Assembly (NCBI RefSeq): GCF_019749255.1
Contig: NZ_JACWFH010000009.1
Location: 248,001-312,000, forward strand
Direction of reading: 5' to 3'
DNA length: 64,000 nucleotides
Origin: Mesobacillus maritimus
GTDB lineage: Bacteria; Bacillota; Bacilli; Bacillales; Cytobacillaceae
The notes beneath the pieces were generated by a model. That model ran no database searches, was not told where the DNA came from, and saw only the letters and a program-made list of their open reading frames with translations. Shown here in pieces: positions 8,410 to 18,222 of the stretch. Position 1 is the stretch's first letter; each line of letters opens with the position of its first letter. The position numbers and the translations under genes are program-made.

Positions 8410-10545
8410 TCATTCACTCATAAAAACTCGTTTTACAATTTTCTCCGTTGACTTACCATCATGCCAACTACAAAACTTCTCATAAAACTCCTCATATGTT
8501 TTTTCGTAGGTCTTCTCTATAAGCTCAATATTCTGGATTGTCTCGATAACCTCACCGCTTGTCTTCAACAAAGGTCCTGGAGCCTCATTCTCAAAGTCAA
8601 TATAAAATCCACGTAATTGATCTCTATATTTCTCTAGGTCATAAGTATAAAACAATATCGGCCTTTTAAGATTTGCATAATCGAAAAATACAGAAGAATA
8701 ATCAGTAATTAGGATATCAGAAATTAAGTAGAGCTCAGCTATATCATCATACTTTGAAAGATTATAGGCGAAACCTTCTAACCCTTCAATATTTAAGTTA
8801 TCTGCAATGAAATAGTGCATCCTTAACGCCACCACATACTGCTCACCTAATTTATCTTTCATCTTCTTTAAATCCAGTTTTAGATCAAACTTGTATTTAC
8901 CCGGTTCATAAAAGTCATCGTCTCTCCATGTTGGAGCATAAAGGACAACTTTCTTCTCTTCAGGAATACCTAGGGCCTTCTTTATTTGACTCGCTCGTAC
9001 CATTCGGTCAGGTGCATATAAAAGGTCATTTCTCGGATACCCGTACTCCAACATCTCTTTTTCAAACTTAAATGCACTTCGAAAAATGTCAGAAGAATAC
9101 CGATTTGGGGATAAAAGATAATCCCAAGCACGCGATTGCAAAAAAAAGTCTCGTTTATATCGAGGGTTCGCAGAATAAACATCCTTCATATCAAACACAA
9201 GCTTTTTTAGGGGGGTCCCATGCCAAGTCTCAAGGAAGATATTATCTTTACGCTTAACTAGGTGTAATGGTTGCCGCATATTATTTACCCAATACTTTGA
9301 TACAGCTAAATAATAATAATAAGCAAGGCTAAACCTCTTTACTACTTTTGCATCACCAGGAATTTTTCTGTTTTTATCATTAAAAACCCACACACACTTG
9401 AATTTTAAATTATTTTCCGTAATATACTCATATATATTTCTAGGGCTGTCCGAATAATTTTTTCCCAAGAAACTTTCAAATACAATATAATTCTCCTTCA
9501 TAGGCAATTTCAAAAACGCCTTCTTATAAATATAACGCTTGAGACTTTTATTCCCTACAATAACCCCTTTTAATTCTAGCGCTTCTATATGGAGTTTGAG
9601 GACCCTTTTGAATTTAGCTTTATTTCCTTTTTTAAGATGATTTAATTCACTCTTAATGTGCCTAGGTTGAAATTGGATCATTGATGAATCCATCATTTTT
9701 ACAGCCTTACCGAAGACAGCAAATAGTTCATCGAATTTCTCTTCTACATTAAAGGTTCTCGTTACATTTCTTCGATAAAAATTAATTAGTTGCTGATCTA
9801 AATAGATTTTCACATTTTCTGAAGTCGGAAGCTCTTTCAGAGTAGTGTAGACAGTAATAAAATCCTTTGCAACCTCTTCTATAGGTCTTTGTGCAAGACT
9901 AGGGTTTGTTATTGGATCATTTCTGACCCGCTTATAATATGTAATTCTATTTACCTTAGGCAGCGTCCCTTTCGCATCTATAAAAGGAATTATCCCAGTA
10001 ATATCCGTGGAGCCTTTCGTATCCTCTAAGAAGTGAATAGCTTTGTCTATTATGAAGTCCCGTTTAATTAATACGTTTAGGATACTTCCACCATTAAATA
10101 AACTGCTACTCTTTTCCAGGTTAACCAGTACCTCTGCCATATCGCTTGGCGAGTCTAAATCAGAAGGTCTAAGCAATTTTTTCGTAGTTCCAAAAATTGC
10201 TGGGTATTCATGAATATTTTTAATTAATAACTCAATGGTGTCATTGACTAATATGTCGTCGCTATCAAGGAAATAAATCATTTCCCCGGTTGCAAATTTC
10301 AATCCGCTATTTCTGGCAAAAGCGACACCTTTATTAGTTTCATTCTTTCTATAGATAATTCTATCGTCCACCAAAAGGGATTCTAGATATTCTGTTTCTT
10401 CGGTATTTGAACCATCATTAATAATAACCAATTCTAAGTTTCTATATGTTTGTGACAAAACTGAACTTAGACTATCTCTTACAAATTCACTTGTATTGTA
10501 GTAAGGCATGATGATGGATACCTTTTGTTCCTGATGAGTATTCAT
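8410..10545 (-). CDS. GT2 glycosyltransferase / TagF-type glycerophosphotransferase fusion
   Basis: Residues 1-230 of this 711-residue protein are a GT2 domain with INDGSNT (42-48) and LDSDD (93-97). A helical, basic linker runs to about 345. The rest is a complete TagF-type transferase: TWHGTPLK (440-447), then GYPRND, YAPTWRDDD, RMHYF and TDYSSVFFDYANL. The second half aligns almost end to end with the stand-alone protein at 1186-2367, including the FESFLGK and RGFY blocks, so the two are recent paralogues. The role is presumably polymerising and glycosylating a teichoic-acid-like chain at the inner membrane face; donor and linkage are unknown. The start ATG is weakly supported, because AGGAG lies 15 bases upstream. 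The gene precedes 5536-8193 on the same strand with a 216-base gap, so the two may form an operon. Confidence 0.85.
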   Translation of the reverse strand: MNTHQEQKVSIIMPYYNTSEFVRDSLSSVLSQTYRNLELVIINDGSNTEETEYLESLLVDDRIIYRKNETNKGVAFARNSGLKFATGEMIYFLDSDDILVNDTIELLIKNIHEYPAIFGTTKKLLRPSDLDSPSDMAEVLVNLEKSSSLFNGGSILNVLIKRDFIIDKAIHFLEDTKGSTDITGIIPFIDAKGTLPKVNRITYYKRVRNDPITNPSLAQRPIEEVAKDFITVYTTLKELPTSENVKIYLDQQLINFYRRNVTRTFNVEEKFDELFAVFGKAVKMMDSSMIQFQPRHIKSELNHLKKGNKAKFKRVLKLHIEALELKGVIVGNKSLKRYIYKKAFLKLPMKENYIVFESFLGKNYSDSPRNIYEYITENNLKFKCVWVFNDKNRKIPGDAKVVKRFSLAYYYYLAVSKYWVNNMRQPLHLVKRKDNIFLETWHGTPLKKLVFDMKDVYSANPRYKRDFFLQSRAWDYLLSPNRYSSDIFRSAFKFEKEMLEYGYPRNDLLYAPDRMVRASQIKKALGIPEEKKVVLYAPTWRDDDFYEPGKYKFDLKLDLKKMKDKLGEQYVVALRMHYFIADNLNIEGLEGFAYNLSKYDDIAELYLISDILITDYSSVFFDYANLKRPILFYTYDLEKYRDQLRGFYIDFENEAPGPLLKTSGEVIETIQNIELIEKTYEKTYEEFYEKFCSWHDGKSTEKIVKRVFMSE

Positions 10546-10836
10546 ACTATTACTTTCACACTCCTAATATTGAGCAATACTCTTTTTAGATTCTATCAAT
10601 TATTCTTCAACATGTATACTGTGGTCCCTTTTGATATTGGGAATATTGTGTCTCAATCTTAACCATAAACATTGGCTACGTGTTTAAATCTTAACACGCT
10701 ACTTGATACTTCTTAATCAAATACTAATGAACTTAAAGTACCATTTTAATTAATCCATGTACTTATTATCATATCCCGAAGTAATATAGTTTACGATAAA
10801 TTCAAAGTAAGCATAGAACCTATGAGTTTAACAACT
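10546..10836. other. Intergenic stretch upstream of the 711-residue gene
   Basis: No open frame with a ribosome site is seen. It separates the fusion gene from the C39-domain repeat protein, both read leftward. It should contain the promoter of the former, but no clear hexamers were found. Confidence 0.4.
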
Positions 10837-10874
10837 GAAAAAGGTGACGTCCCAGATGGACAATCACCCTTTTA
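10837..10874 (-). terminator. Terminator of the repeat/C39-peptidase gene
   Basis: On the leftward strand AAAAGG-GTGA pairs with TCAC-CTTTT, with a 16-base loop, ending in a run of five T, 21 bases beyond the stop codon. Confidence 0.6.
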
Positions 10875-10894
10875 CTGTAAAGTCACTAATCATT

Positions 10895-12985
10895 TTAATA
10901 AGAAATAGCTCGCTTACTTTGATTTTTCCAAATTTTATTGAATTCAGATTTACTCATTTTAACATCCTTTTCTCCGGTCCAAGGATCGTTAAAGTAGTAA
11001 CTTTTTTGATTATATCCTGTTAATACTAATGCATGAACAGAGAAACCATGCATTGGAGAAACCCAAACCACTACTGGCTTATTATTTGACAGGTTCTTAT
11101 CAATAAAGTCATTACTTTTACCTGTTAGATTCTCTGAACTTCCTGCATATTTCTTAACGAGTCCCATTAAAGCTGAAGGATAAACTGTCCATCCCCTTTT
11201 AGTGAATGGGTCCCCTACATATCCATAACTTGGATCCCATGGATGTTTTGGCATTTCCCTTGCTAGTTTTATCTTATCAACATTTGCCCCCTTATACTGG
11301 AGCATCATCGTCACTGCCGTAATTTCACAACCAGTTGGTAATTCAGGAAGTTGTGGCGTAAGAGGCACATTTAAAAGAATTCCACTAATTTTTGATCCAT
11401 GACTTCCATACATGGTTTTTGGATAATATTCGTACCTCTTTACAATTTTCTGTGAATGTTGGTCCCTCTTAAAAGCATTTACTACATACCCTAAGCTATT
11501 AATGTCGAATACGTATTGGATTTGTTTCCCATGATTACCGTACTTTGCTTTCGGATAGTATTCATATCTGGTTACTACCCGTTGTGTTCCTCGTTCTTTC
11601 TTAAATGCTTTTGTTACATACCCTGAACTATTGATATCAAATACATACTGAATTTGATCACTATGTGAACCATAATTGACTTTGGGATAGTATTCATATC
11701 TAGTCTGTATTCGTTGTGTTACTGGTTCTCTCTTAAATGCTTTAGTTACATAGCCTAAAGAATTAATATCAAAGACATACTGTATTTTATTTCCGTGTTT
11801 ACCATAAAAAGTATTCGGATAATATTCATATCTAGCTACTACCTGATGCGTTCTTTGGTCTCGCTTTAATGCTTTAGTTATGTGACCTAATCCATTAATG
11901 TCGAATACATATTGAACTTGACCCCCATGGGAACCATATACTGTGTTTGGGTAGTATTCATACCTAGTAACTACCCGCTGCGTTCCTTTCTCTCGTTTTA
12001 ATGCTTTTGTTAGATGACCTGATGAATTAATATCGAATACATATTGGATATAACTCCCATGGGAACCATATGCCGTGTTTGGGTAGTATTCATATCTAGT
12101 AACTACCCTTTTCGTTACTTTGTCTCTTCTTAAAGCTTTTGTAAGATGACCCGATGTATTAATATCGAATACATATTGGATTTGGCTACCATGAGAACCA
12201 TATGCCGTGTTTGGATAATACTCATATCTGGTTACTACCCGTTGCGTTCCTTTCTCTCGCTTTAATGCTTTAATTACATGACCAGATGCATTTATGTCAA
12301 AAACATATTGGATTTTTGACCCATGTGAACCGTATGGAGTCTTAAAGTAGTACTCATAATAGTTTGTTATTCTCTGAGTCCCCTTATCTAGCTTTGCTGC
12401 ATTCACTATGAATCCGTCCTCATCAATCCGAAAAACATATTTTATTCTTCCTTCTGCATTTTCTTGATTACTTCCAGGATAATATTCCTGTATTTTTATA
12501 ATCCTCCCATCTGAATGAATTTCAGAATAGGTAACTTCTCCTTCCTTGTTAAGGTGATAGGTTGTTTCACCTTTAACAACTATTTGATCATTATGCCTAC
12601 TTAGTTCTTTTTTTGTTCCGTCTTTTTCTCTTATTGGCTGTTCTTCTAAATCTTTCTCTTCAACTTCTTGCTGAGTTTCACTTTTTCTATCATTCTTTAA
12701 ATCTTCTAAAGTCTGATTCCCAATTGCCTCTTCTTCTACTTCATTATTAATGACTTGTTCTTCTACTATTTCAGAAGAATTAACAGAACCCTCCGCATTT
12801 GTGGATTTTCCTGCCTCCTTCATAGAAGCTTCATCAGAAACATTCGTATCTGTTGTCAACATTTCATCTTGAATCTCAATTTGTTCTTCAACTGCTTTTT
12901 TAGGTTCATTAGCTTTCACATAATTTCCAAGAGAGGGAAATGCAAGTGCAATACTAATTAAAGCAATACCTACTTTTTTACCCAT
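10895..12985 (-). CDS. Exported 44-residue-repeat protein with C39-type peptidase domain
   Basis: I start the protein at the ATG at 12985, which has GAAAGGAG 5 bases upstream; a TTG at 13000 overlaps that ribosome site. It is 696 residues long. A signal peptide (GKKVGIALISIALAFPS...) leads into about 110 acidic, low-complexity residues. Then come eight tandem 44-residue repeats with the theme YVFDIN-SGH-TKA...RYEYYP...YGSHG. The last 160 residues are a C39-like domain (PF13529, as in YvpB), with a Cys in LPTGCEIT (553), a His in FSVHAL (651) and an Asp in YFNDPW (667), the expected catalytic triad order. The substrate is unknown. The aromatic repeats resemble carbohydrate- or wall-binding modules, so it is probably a wall-bound peptidase (inference). 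Confidence 0.8.
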   Translation of the reverse strand: MGKKVGIALISIALAFPSLGNYVKANEPKKAVEEQIEIQDEMLTTDTNVSDEASMKEAGKSTNAEGSVNSSEIVEEQVINNEVEEEAIGNQTLEDLKNDRKSETQQEVEEKDLEEQPIREKDGTKKELSRHNDQIVVKGETTYHLNKEGEVTYSEIHSDGRIIKIQEYYPGSNQENAEGRIKYVFRIDEDGFIVNAAKLDKGTQRITNYYEYYFKTPYGSHGSKIQYVFDINASGHVIKALKREKGTQRVVTRYEYYPNTAYGSHGSQIQYVFDINTSGHLTKALRRDKVTKRVVTRYEYYPNTAYGSHGSYIQYVFDINSSGHLTKALKREKGTQRVVTRYEYYPNTVYGSHGGQVQYVFDINGLGHITKALKRDQRTHQVVARYEYYPNTFYGKHGNKIQYVFDINSLGYVTKAFKREPVTQRIQTRYEYYPKVNYGSHSDQIQYVFDINSSGYVTKAFKKERGTQRVVTRYEYYPKAKYGNHGKQIQYVFDINSLGYVVNAFKRDQHSQKIVKRYEYYPKTMYGSHGSKISGILLNVPLTPQLPELPTGCEITAVTMMLQYKGANVDKIKLAREMPKHPWDPSYGYVGDPFTKRGWTVYPSALMGLVKKYAGSSENLTGKSNDFIDKNLSNNKPVVVWVSPMHGFSVHALVLTGYNQKSYYFNDPWTGEKDVKMSKSEFNKIWKNQSKRAISY
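11390..12445 (-). repeat. Eight in-frame 132-bp tandem repeats inside the C39-domain gene
   Basis: Eight units of exactly 44 codons run without gaps. The middle units are most alike, and the first (YVFRIDEDGFI...) is the most diverged. All keep the Tyr-Tyr-Pro and the Tyr-Gly-x-His turn. Such arrays change length by recombination. Confidence 0.9.
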
Positions 12986-13401
12986 TGTGTCTCCTTTCAA
13001 ATTCCTCTAATTAATATTAGATAACCATAAATACTGATTGCACTACGCTATCTTGTTTTGAAAATTCCCTTGAATTATGATAATTAAATTCCTATATCAT
13101 CCCAATATTATCATCCCTATAGGGCAAACTCATTATATAGTTTAATTATAGATGCGTGGTGATGAATGGTTAATAACACATAGCAATCATTATTATCGAT
13201 ATCAAATTCAATTGAATAATAATTATACTACAATTTCTCAAAGAATTTTTCATGGCACTTCCGATTTAATTTTTCTATACAAATGTTCCACCAATTCTCT
13301 CATAAAGTGGGGTGTTTTAAAGCAGTTCTTATACCATTTTAACTAAATTTCTGTTATTCTAAAGTTCGATTGCAAAATTTGTAAAAACTTGGAGGACGAA
13401 T
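12986..13401. other. Divergent intergenic region, no supportable gene
   Basis: About 415 very A+T-rich bases separate the leftward repeat-protein gene from rightward tagU. A 64-codon frame at 13152 has no ribosome site and no recognisable features and is rejected. Both flanking promoters must lie here; neither could be assigned with confidence. Confidence 0.5.
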
Positions 13402-14319
13402 ATGAGAGCTGATAAAAAAAAGAAAAAAAGAAAATGGCTCCGCATTACGGGTTTTATTTTATTATTATTATTAATTTCAGTTGGAGCTTACCTATTTACT
13501 GTATATAGATCACTTACGAATGCGGTTGACACAATGCATGAACCGATTGAAAGACCCCAGCGGGAAATAACATTTAAAAAGAGGGAACCGTTTACTGCCT
13601 TAATGCTTGGCGTAGATGAACGAGAAGGTGACAAAGGTCGTTCAGACACCATCATTGTCTTAACGGTTAATCCAGAAAAAAACTCGGTAAAGATGCTTAG
13701 TATTCCACGAGATACTTATACAGAAATTATTGGCCGAGGTACACAGGATAAAATTAACCACGCTTATGCTTTTGGTGGAGTAGAAATGGCTATGGATACT
13801 GTGGAGAACTTCCTCGATATACCGATTGACTATTACTTAAAGGTGAATATGGAAGGCTTTCAGGATATTGTGAATGCTGTTGGTGGGATAACGGTTAATA
13901 ATGATATGGAGTTCACCGAAGGTAGCTTTCATTTTCCTCAAGGCTCGATTGATTTGGATGGGCGAGAGGCTTTAGCCTATGTTCGAATGAGAAAACAAGA
14001 CCCACAGGGAGATTTCGGCCGACAAAAGCGACAGCGCCAAGTAATCCAGGGGGTCATCAGTAAAGGGGCAAGCTTGGGATCGTTAACCAAGTTTGACAAT
14101 ATATTTGATGCACTTGGGCACAATGTAAAAACTAATATTACATTTTCGGAAATGGTCGATATCCAGAGCAACTATCGAAAAGCTGCTTCAAACATCGAAC
14201 AACTTAAGTTGGAAGCAACTGGATCATACATTGGCGGAGTTTCCTACCAGCTTGTTTCAGAAGAGGAACAGCAACGAGTACAAAAAGAAATGAAAGATCA
14301 TTTGGGAATAACTAATTAA
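13402..14319 (+). CDS. tagU: LCP family wall-polymer ligase (TagU/LytR type)
   Basis: The 305-residue protein has a Lys/Arg-rich cytoplasmic tail, one transmembrane helix (about residues 14-34) and an extracellular LytR-CpsA-Psr domain. The domain shows LMLGVDERE with the conserved Asp, KGRSDTIIVLTVNP, LSIPRDTY with the catalytic-site Arg, KINHAYAFGG and FGRQKRQRQVIQG. LCP enzymes move teichoic acids or other polymers from undecaprenyl pyrophosphate to peptidoglycan. The length and motif order match Bacillus subtilis TagU (306 residues) almost throughout. GGAGG lies 6 bases before the ATG. The gene is monocistronic, with its own terminator, and is embedded among glycopolymer genes, which agrees with its role. 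Confidence 0.92.
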   Translation: MRADKKKKKRKWLRITGFILLLLLISVGAYLFTVYRSLTNAVDTMHEPIERPQREITFKKREPFTALMLGVDEREGDKGRSDTIIVLTVNPEKNSVKMLSIPRDTYTEIIGRGTQDKINHAYAFGGVEMAMDTVENFLDIPIDYYLKVNMEGFQDIVNAVGGITVNNDMEFTEGSFHFPQGSIDLDGREALAYVRMRKQDPQGDFGRQKRQRQVIQGVISKGASLGSLTKFDNIFDALGHNVKTNITFSEMVDIQSNYRKAASNIEQLKLEATGSYIGGVSYQLVSEEEQQRVQKEMKDHLGITN

Positions 14320-14344
14320 TAAGATTTCAATTCATTTCATGCAG

Positions 14345-14380
14345 AAAAGGCCAGGAAACCTCTCCTGGCCTTTTCTTTCT
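14345..14380 (+). terminator. tagU terminator
   Basis: AAAAGGCCAGGA pairs perfectly with TCCTGGCCTTTT around a 6-base loop, followed by a T-rich tail, 26 bases after the tagU stop. Confidence 0.9.
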
Positions 14381-14617
14381 TTGATCTTAAAAACGTAGTT
14401 TGCCTTGCATGCCGATGCTTGGTAGAACCATATGGTTTTACTATTACCCTAACAAGTTTTGTACTCAAAAAAATTGGCTTATTAATAATATCCTTACAAA
14501 ACACATGAAGCATCAATACTCCGCAATGCAGATAGTTTCTATTAATAGGCACTTTAGTAACATAAAGAAGAAAAGGGGTAAACAAAGAATCCTTAGATTT
14601 CACCTCTAGAAAAAATG

Positions 14618-17155
14618 TTAAGTATTTTTAATAGTCGCATTATTTAATACAACATTGTAAAAACGTTCCATAGCCTGTTTATTATATTGGATATAATCAA
14701 ACTTCGGATAATCTAATTTTCCCTGTTCTCCTTTTACCAAAGCAAATTCAAGAATATTCTTAGCTAAAGCACTTTCACTGTTTTCTACCAACTTTCCATA
14801 TCCTCCTTCTAACACACTCCTAACCCCTGTGACATCGGTTGCAATTATTGGCTTTCCGATTATCATAGTTTCTAACAAAACCAGACCTTGGCCTTCGTAA
14901 TTTGAAGAAAGGATAAAACAATCACATCTATTAATAAGTGCGAATGGATTCTCTACTTGTCCTACTAGAAAAACATTATCTTTTATATTGAGTTCAACAA
15001 TTAACTCTTGAAGAAATTCCTTAAGTGGACCTTCCCCAGCAATGTATAGTTTCATATTCTTAATCTGTTTAATTGCGGCACTAAATGCCCTAATTAGCTT
15101 TTCGTGACCCTTTTCAGGAGATAACCTACCAATAGTTACAAAATTTACATCTTTAGGGTCCGGATTGATGGTTCCTTTAACTCTAATAAAATTAGATCTG
15201 TGACTTTGATCCAATATCAAGTACTTTGTATTATTATATTGAATCACTTCATAACTATCTTTTAGCACATTAACTTTTTTGTCATTAACCAAATTATTAA
15301 CATAGGTCATTTTTTCAGTGGCATTAGGTACATATTTTTGCAGGTTTTCTTTATTAGTTTTATGGGTGGACTCGGCTACCGATACTACCTTATCATAGTA
15401 TTTATATATTGAAAAAATAACCTTCAATGTTTTTTTGTGTTTATATTTTCCATTTATCTTTTTATTAAACTCTTCAGCCATATCGGCATGCAAATAAATT
15501 GCCTTGTTTTTCACTCCAGAAAAGGCAAAAATCAAGCCCCAAAAGTCACTATAGCCTCCAAAGTTAATTGCGTAATCAAAGTTTACATTTCCAATTATCC
15601 TTTTAAACTCATTATTATAGAGGTCCTTTGGAACAACAACCTCCATCATTTTGCCCGAAACACCCCTGTTTAATATCCACTGATGTCTATAGCTTTCAAA
15701 TATAGTCTTGTTTAATTCACCTGGACGATAAATAAAATGCACATTACTATTTACCTTTTTAATATTATTCCATTTCTCATTATTCCCTTCTGGACTTTCA
15801 ATTACGACAACTTCATATTTATTAAAATCGATATTATCTAAAAGTGTTAATACAGACGTCGTTATCCCATTGTTATAAAAAGCTCCACAATAGAATAACA
15901 CTTTTTCTTTGTTTGAGCTTGTACTAATAAATTTATGATTTGTATCGTTTTTTAGGACCTTCTCAATAAACCTTAAAGTCGAATTTCCATCATCATTATA
16001 ACAATATAAGGCCTTATACCTTTTATAATTCTCGTTATACTGTTTCCTTGTGTCCCCTTCATTCTTTATACATTCTGCAACTTCATTTATTTTATAGCAG
16101 AGGGGGCCTGGTAACGTATCTAAATTCAAATAGAAACCTCTCTCTTCACCGTACAGCTCTATATCCTCGCCATAGAAGATAACTGTCCTATCTGTGGGGA
16201 GGAACTCAAAGAAAATACTTGAATAATCGGTAATTAGAATGTCTACACCCGCTAAGAGTATATTTGTATCAAAATAATTAGGTATACAAATTTCCTCAAG
16301 GTTATTCTCTTTAAAATATTTATACGCAAAAAAATGAGCCTTTAAAACTACCACATACTCGCTCCCTAAGAATCCCTTAAGTTGTATAACATCATCTAAC
16401 AACTTCTTGCTTGTATCGCTCTCATTTCCTAACGACCCTCTCCAAGTCGGTGCATACAATACTACCTTTTTGTGGTTTGGAATTCCTAATCTTTCTAACA
16501 CCTTTGATCTCTCATTATTCAGTGTTAAGTCTACTCGTGGGTACCCAATATCGGCCACCTTTCCCGGGAATACCTCAAATATATCCTGAGATTTTAATAA
16601 TTTTTTATAAGTAAACTCATTTGGACTAACTAGAATATCAGTTTGTAATAAATTCCTTTGAATGTTTTTATGATCAGTTATTCCAGCATTCTTGATATCT
16701 ATTCCCAAAGTCTTAAGAGGTGTACCATGCCATGTATTTATATATATTTGCTCGTCTCTTTTTATAAAGTAATATGGAAACGAGGTATTATTTATTAAGT
16801 ATTTAGCTTTTGCAAGATATTTCAAATATTTGTCATCATCTACAGTGACAACGACAACATTTTTTTCTAAAGAAAATCTCTCAATAAAAGGATTTAATTC
16901 ATTACATACGATTACATGAGTGTACCCACTGTATTGTTCCATCTCACGCAGCTTTAAAAATATAGCAAGAACATTTCCTGTAAAGTTTTGACCATGATAG
17001 GATTCATAAAAAATAATATCACTTTTAACCTTATACTTATTAATATAACCGCTATATTTAGCACGTATCCTAAATCTTTTATTACGTTTATATTCATCTA
17101 AGGGCTTTTTTAAAAATGAAATTTTTCTTTTAATATATTTTTTAATATTCTTCAC
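14618..17155 (-). CDS. TagF-like glycerophosphotransferase / GT4 glycosyltransferase fusion
   Basis: I place the start at the GTG at 17155, 8 bases after AAAGGA, not at the TTG 30 bases upstream. The 845-residue protein has a TagF-type half (about 40-395: TWHGTPLK 141-148, IGYPRVD, YAPTWRGS, ITDYSSIFFE) followed by a GT-B glycosyltransferase of family GT4. The GT4 half shows NNGITTSVL in its N-terminal lobe, and IGRLSPEKG, AGEGPL and EGQGLVLLE (the E-x7-E pair) in its C-terminal lobe. The lobes are joined by a short linker. The paralogue at 20950 has three GW modules at that point. It lies 98 bases after 17254-18222 on the same strand, probably in one operon. It could extend a polymer with both glycerol-phosphate and a sugar (inference). 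Confidence 0.85.
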   Translation of the reverse strand: MKNIKKYIKRKISFLKKPLDEYKRNKRFRIRAKYSGYINKYKVKSDIIFYESYHGQNFTGNVLAIFLKLREMEQYSGYTHVIVCNELNPFIERFSLEKNVVVVTVDDDKYLKYLAKAKYLINNTSFPYYFIKRDEQIYINTWHGTPLKTLGIDIKNAGITDHKNIQRNLLQTDILVSPNEFTYKKLLKSQDIFEVFPGKVADIGYPRVDLTLNNERSKVLERLGIPNHKKVVLYAPTWRGSLGNESDTSKKLLDDVIQLKGFLGSEYVVVLKAHFFAYKYFKENNLEEICIPNYFDTNILLAGVDILITDYSSIFFEFLPTDRTVIFYGEDIELYGEERGFYLNLDTLPGPLCYKINEVAECIKNEGDTRKQYNENYKRYKALYCYNDDGNSTLRFIEKVLKNDTNHKFISTSSNKEKVLFYCGAFYNNGITTSVLTLLDNIDFNKYEVVVIESPEGNNEKWNNIKKVNSNVHFIYRPGELNKTIFESYRHQWILNRGVSGKMMEVVVPKDLYNNEFKRIIGNVNFDYAINFGGYSDFWGLIFAFSGVKNKAIYLHADMAEEFNKKINGKYKHKKTLKVIFSIYKYYDKVVSVAESTHKTNKENLQKYVPNATEKMTYVNNLVNDKKVNVLKDSYEVIQYNNTKYLILDQSHRSNFIRVKGTINPDPKDVNFVTIGRLSPEKGHEKLIRAFSAAIKQIKNMKLYIAGEGPLKEFLQELIVELNIKDNVFLVGQVENPFALINRCDCFILSSNYEGQGLVLLETMIIGKPIIATDVTGVRSVLEGGYGKLVENSESALAKNILEFALVKGEQGKLDYPKFDYIQYNKQAMERFYNVVLNNATIKNT

Positions 17156-17253
17156 CTTAAGAATCCTTTCTGAATCTGGAAACAATCAGCTGTTTTCCTA
17201 AGTCTTCATGAACCAAGGGGCCTTTCCAAATCTAGGTTAAATGAAATGGGGGG

Positions 17254-18222
17254 TTAAAGACTTACTTTTAAACTTATTTCTCTTCTTGGCTTTTTACCTT
17301 CTACAAAAGTATAATAACTATCCTTAATACGATGAGTCCCAGGAATCTCTTTCTGGATAGAATTGATTAATGGATATTCTAGATTGGTTCCGTTTTGTTC
17401 AATTCCTACAGATAATTGGTACAACCCCTGGGGAAGCATTAGTTTAGTAAAATCAATCCATTTTGCAAACCAAGCATATTCATAATTCAACTTATTGTTA
17501 CCGTGATTCGGATGACTAGATAGCCAATCTACGGACAAATTTTCTAGATGGACGTTTCTAATCAACTTATTATTTTCATCTCTAAAAATTAATCTTTTCT
17601 TTGCAGCAAGAGGTGTACTCTGATCAAAACCTGGAATATAAATATAACCACTTATGTATACAGATTCTTCATTCCATTTGAGCATATCGAGTCTACTTTT
17701 AGGTATAGGAATATAATAGTCACTGTAAGATACTAATTTTAAGGGATCTATTAACTGATCTATAATATATAGCCTTTGCTCAACCCTATTTGTCCTAGCA
17801 AACGCTTCAATATACTGCTGTAATTGACCATACCCAACAATAAAAAGATTTAATTTTATCTCCTCTGCCATTTTGAGAATAATCTTTTCTATTATCGTTT
17901 TTATTACTTCACCAAATAGATCAGCCCAAATAACAATATTTATATCATTATTTTTCGGATATTTTATTCCTATTAAATCTATCCCCTTATCTGTACCTCT
18001 TTGTTCTAATGCTAAATACCTTTCACCTGAAATTTCCAGAACACAGCTGGATTCTGGTTGACTCTTCGATATGGAAACTACATTTGAAAAAAGCCAACTG
18101 TCATTCTCTCTAATTAACTCATTAATAATGTGAATTTTATTCGTATTTATTTCTGTATTCATTAAGAGTTCAAGTTTATTTACAGGAACTAAACAATTAG
18201 AGTACGTCATTTCAACAATCAT
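17254..18222 (-). CDS. Half-GT4-like protein with C-terminal beta-sandwich, unknown role
   Basis: The chosen ATG at 18222 has GAGG 8 bases upstream. A longer TTG frame from 18378 lacks a ribosome site. The 322-residue product does not match a family I can name. Residues about 85-160 (NIVIWADLFGEV..., LFIVGYGQL, QLIDPLKLVSYSDYYI) line up with the C-terminal Rossmann lobe of the GT4 half of its operon neighbour (AGEGPL...GQVENPFALINRCDCFI). The SPEKG loop and the E-x7-E catalytic pair are absent, so it is probably not an active transferase. The last 150 residues are beta-rich (VYISGYIYIPGF...) and recall the sandwich region of the GT2-TagF fusion. It may be a non-catalytic partner or a decayed enzyme; I cannot decide. 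Confidence 0.55.
   Translation of the reverse strand: MIVEMTYSNCLVPVNKLELLMNTEINTNKIHIINELIRENDSWLFSNVVSISKSQPESSCVLEISGERYLALEQRGTDKGIDLIGIKYPKNNDINIVIWADLFGEVIKTIIEKIILKMAEEIKLNLFIVGYGQLQQYIEAFARTNRVEQRLYIIDQLIDPLKLVSYSDYYIPIPKSRLDMLKWNEESVYISGYIYIPGFDQSTPLAAKKRLIFRDENNKLIRNVHLENLSVDWLSSHPNHGNNKLNYEYAWFAKWIDFTKLMLPQGLYQLSVGIEQNGTNLEYPLINSIQKEIPGTHRIKDSYYTFVEGKKPRREISLKVSL

Noticed and set aside
13152-13346. 64-codon frame upstream of tagU
   Set aside because: No ribosome site; A+T-rich intergenic composition.
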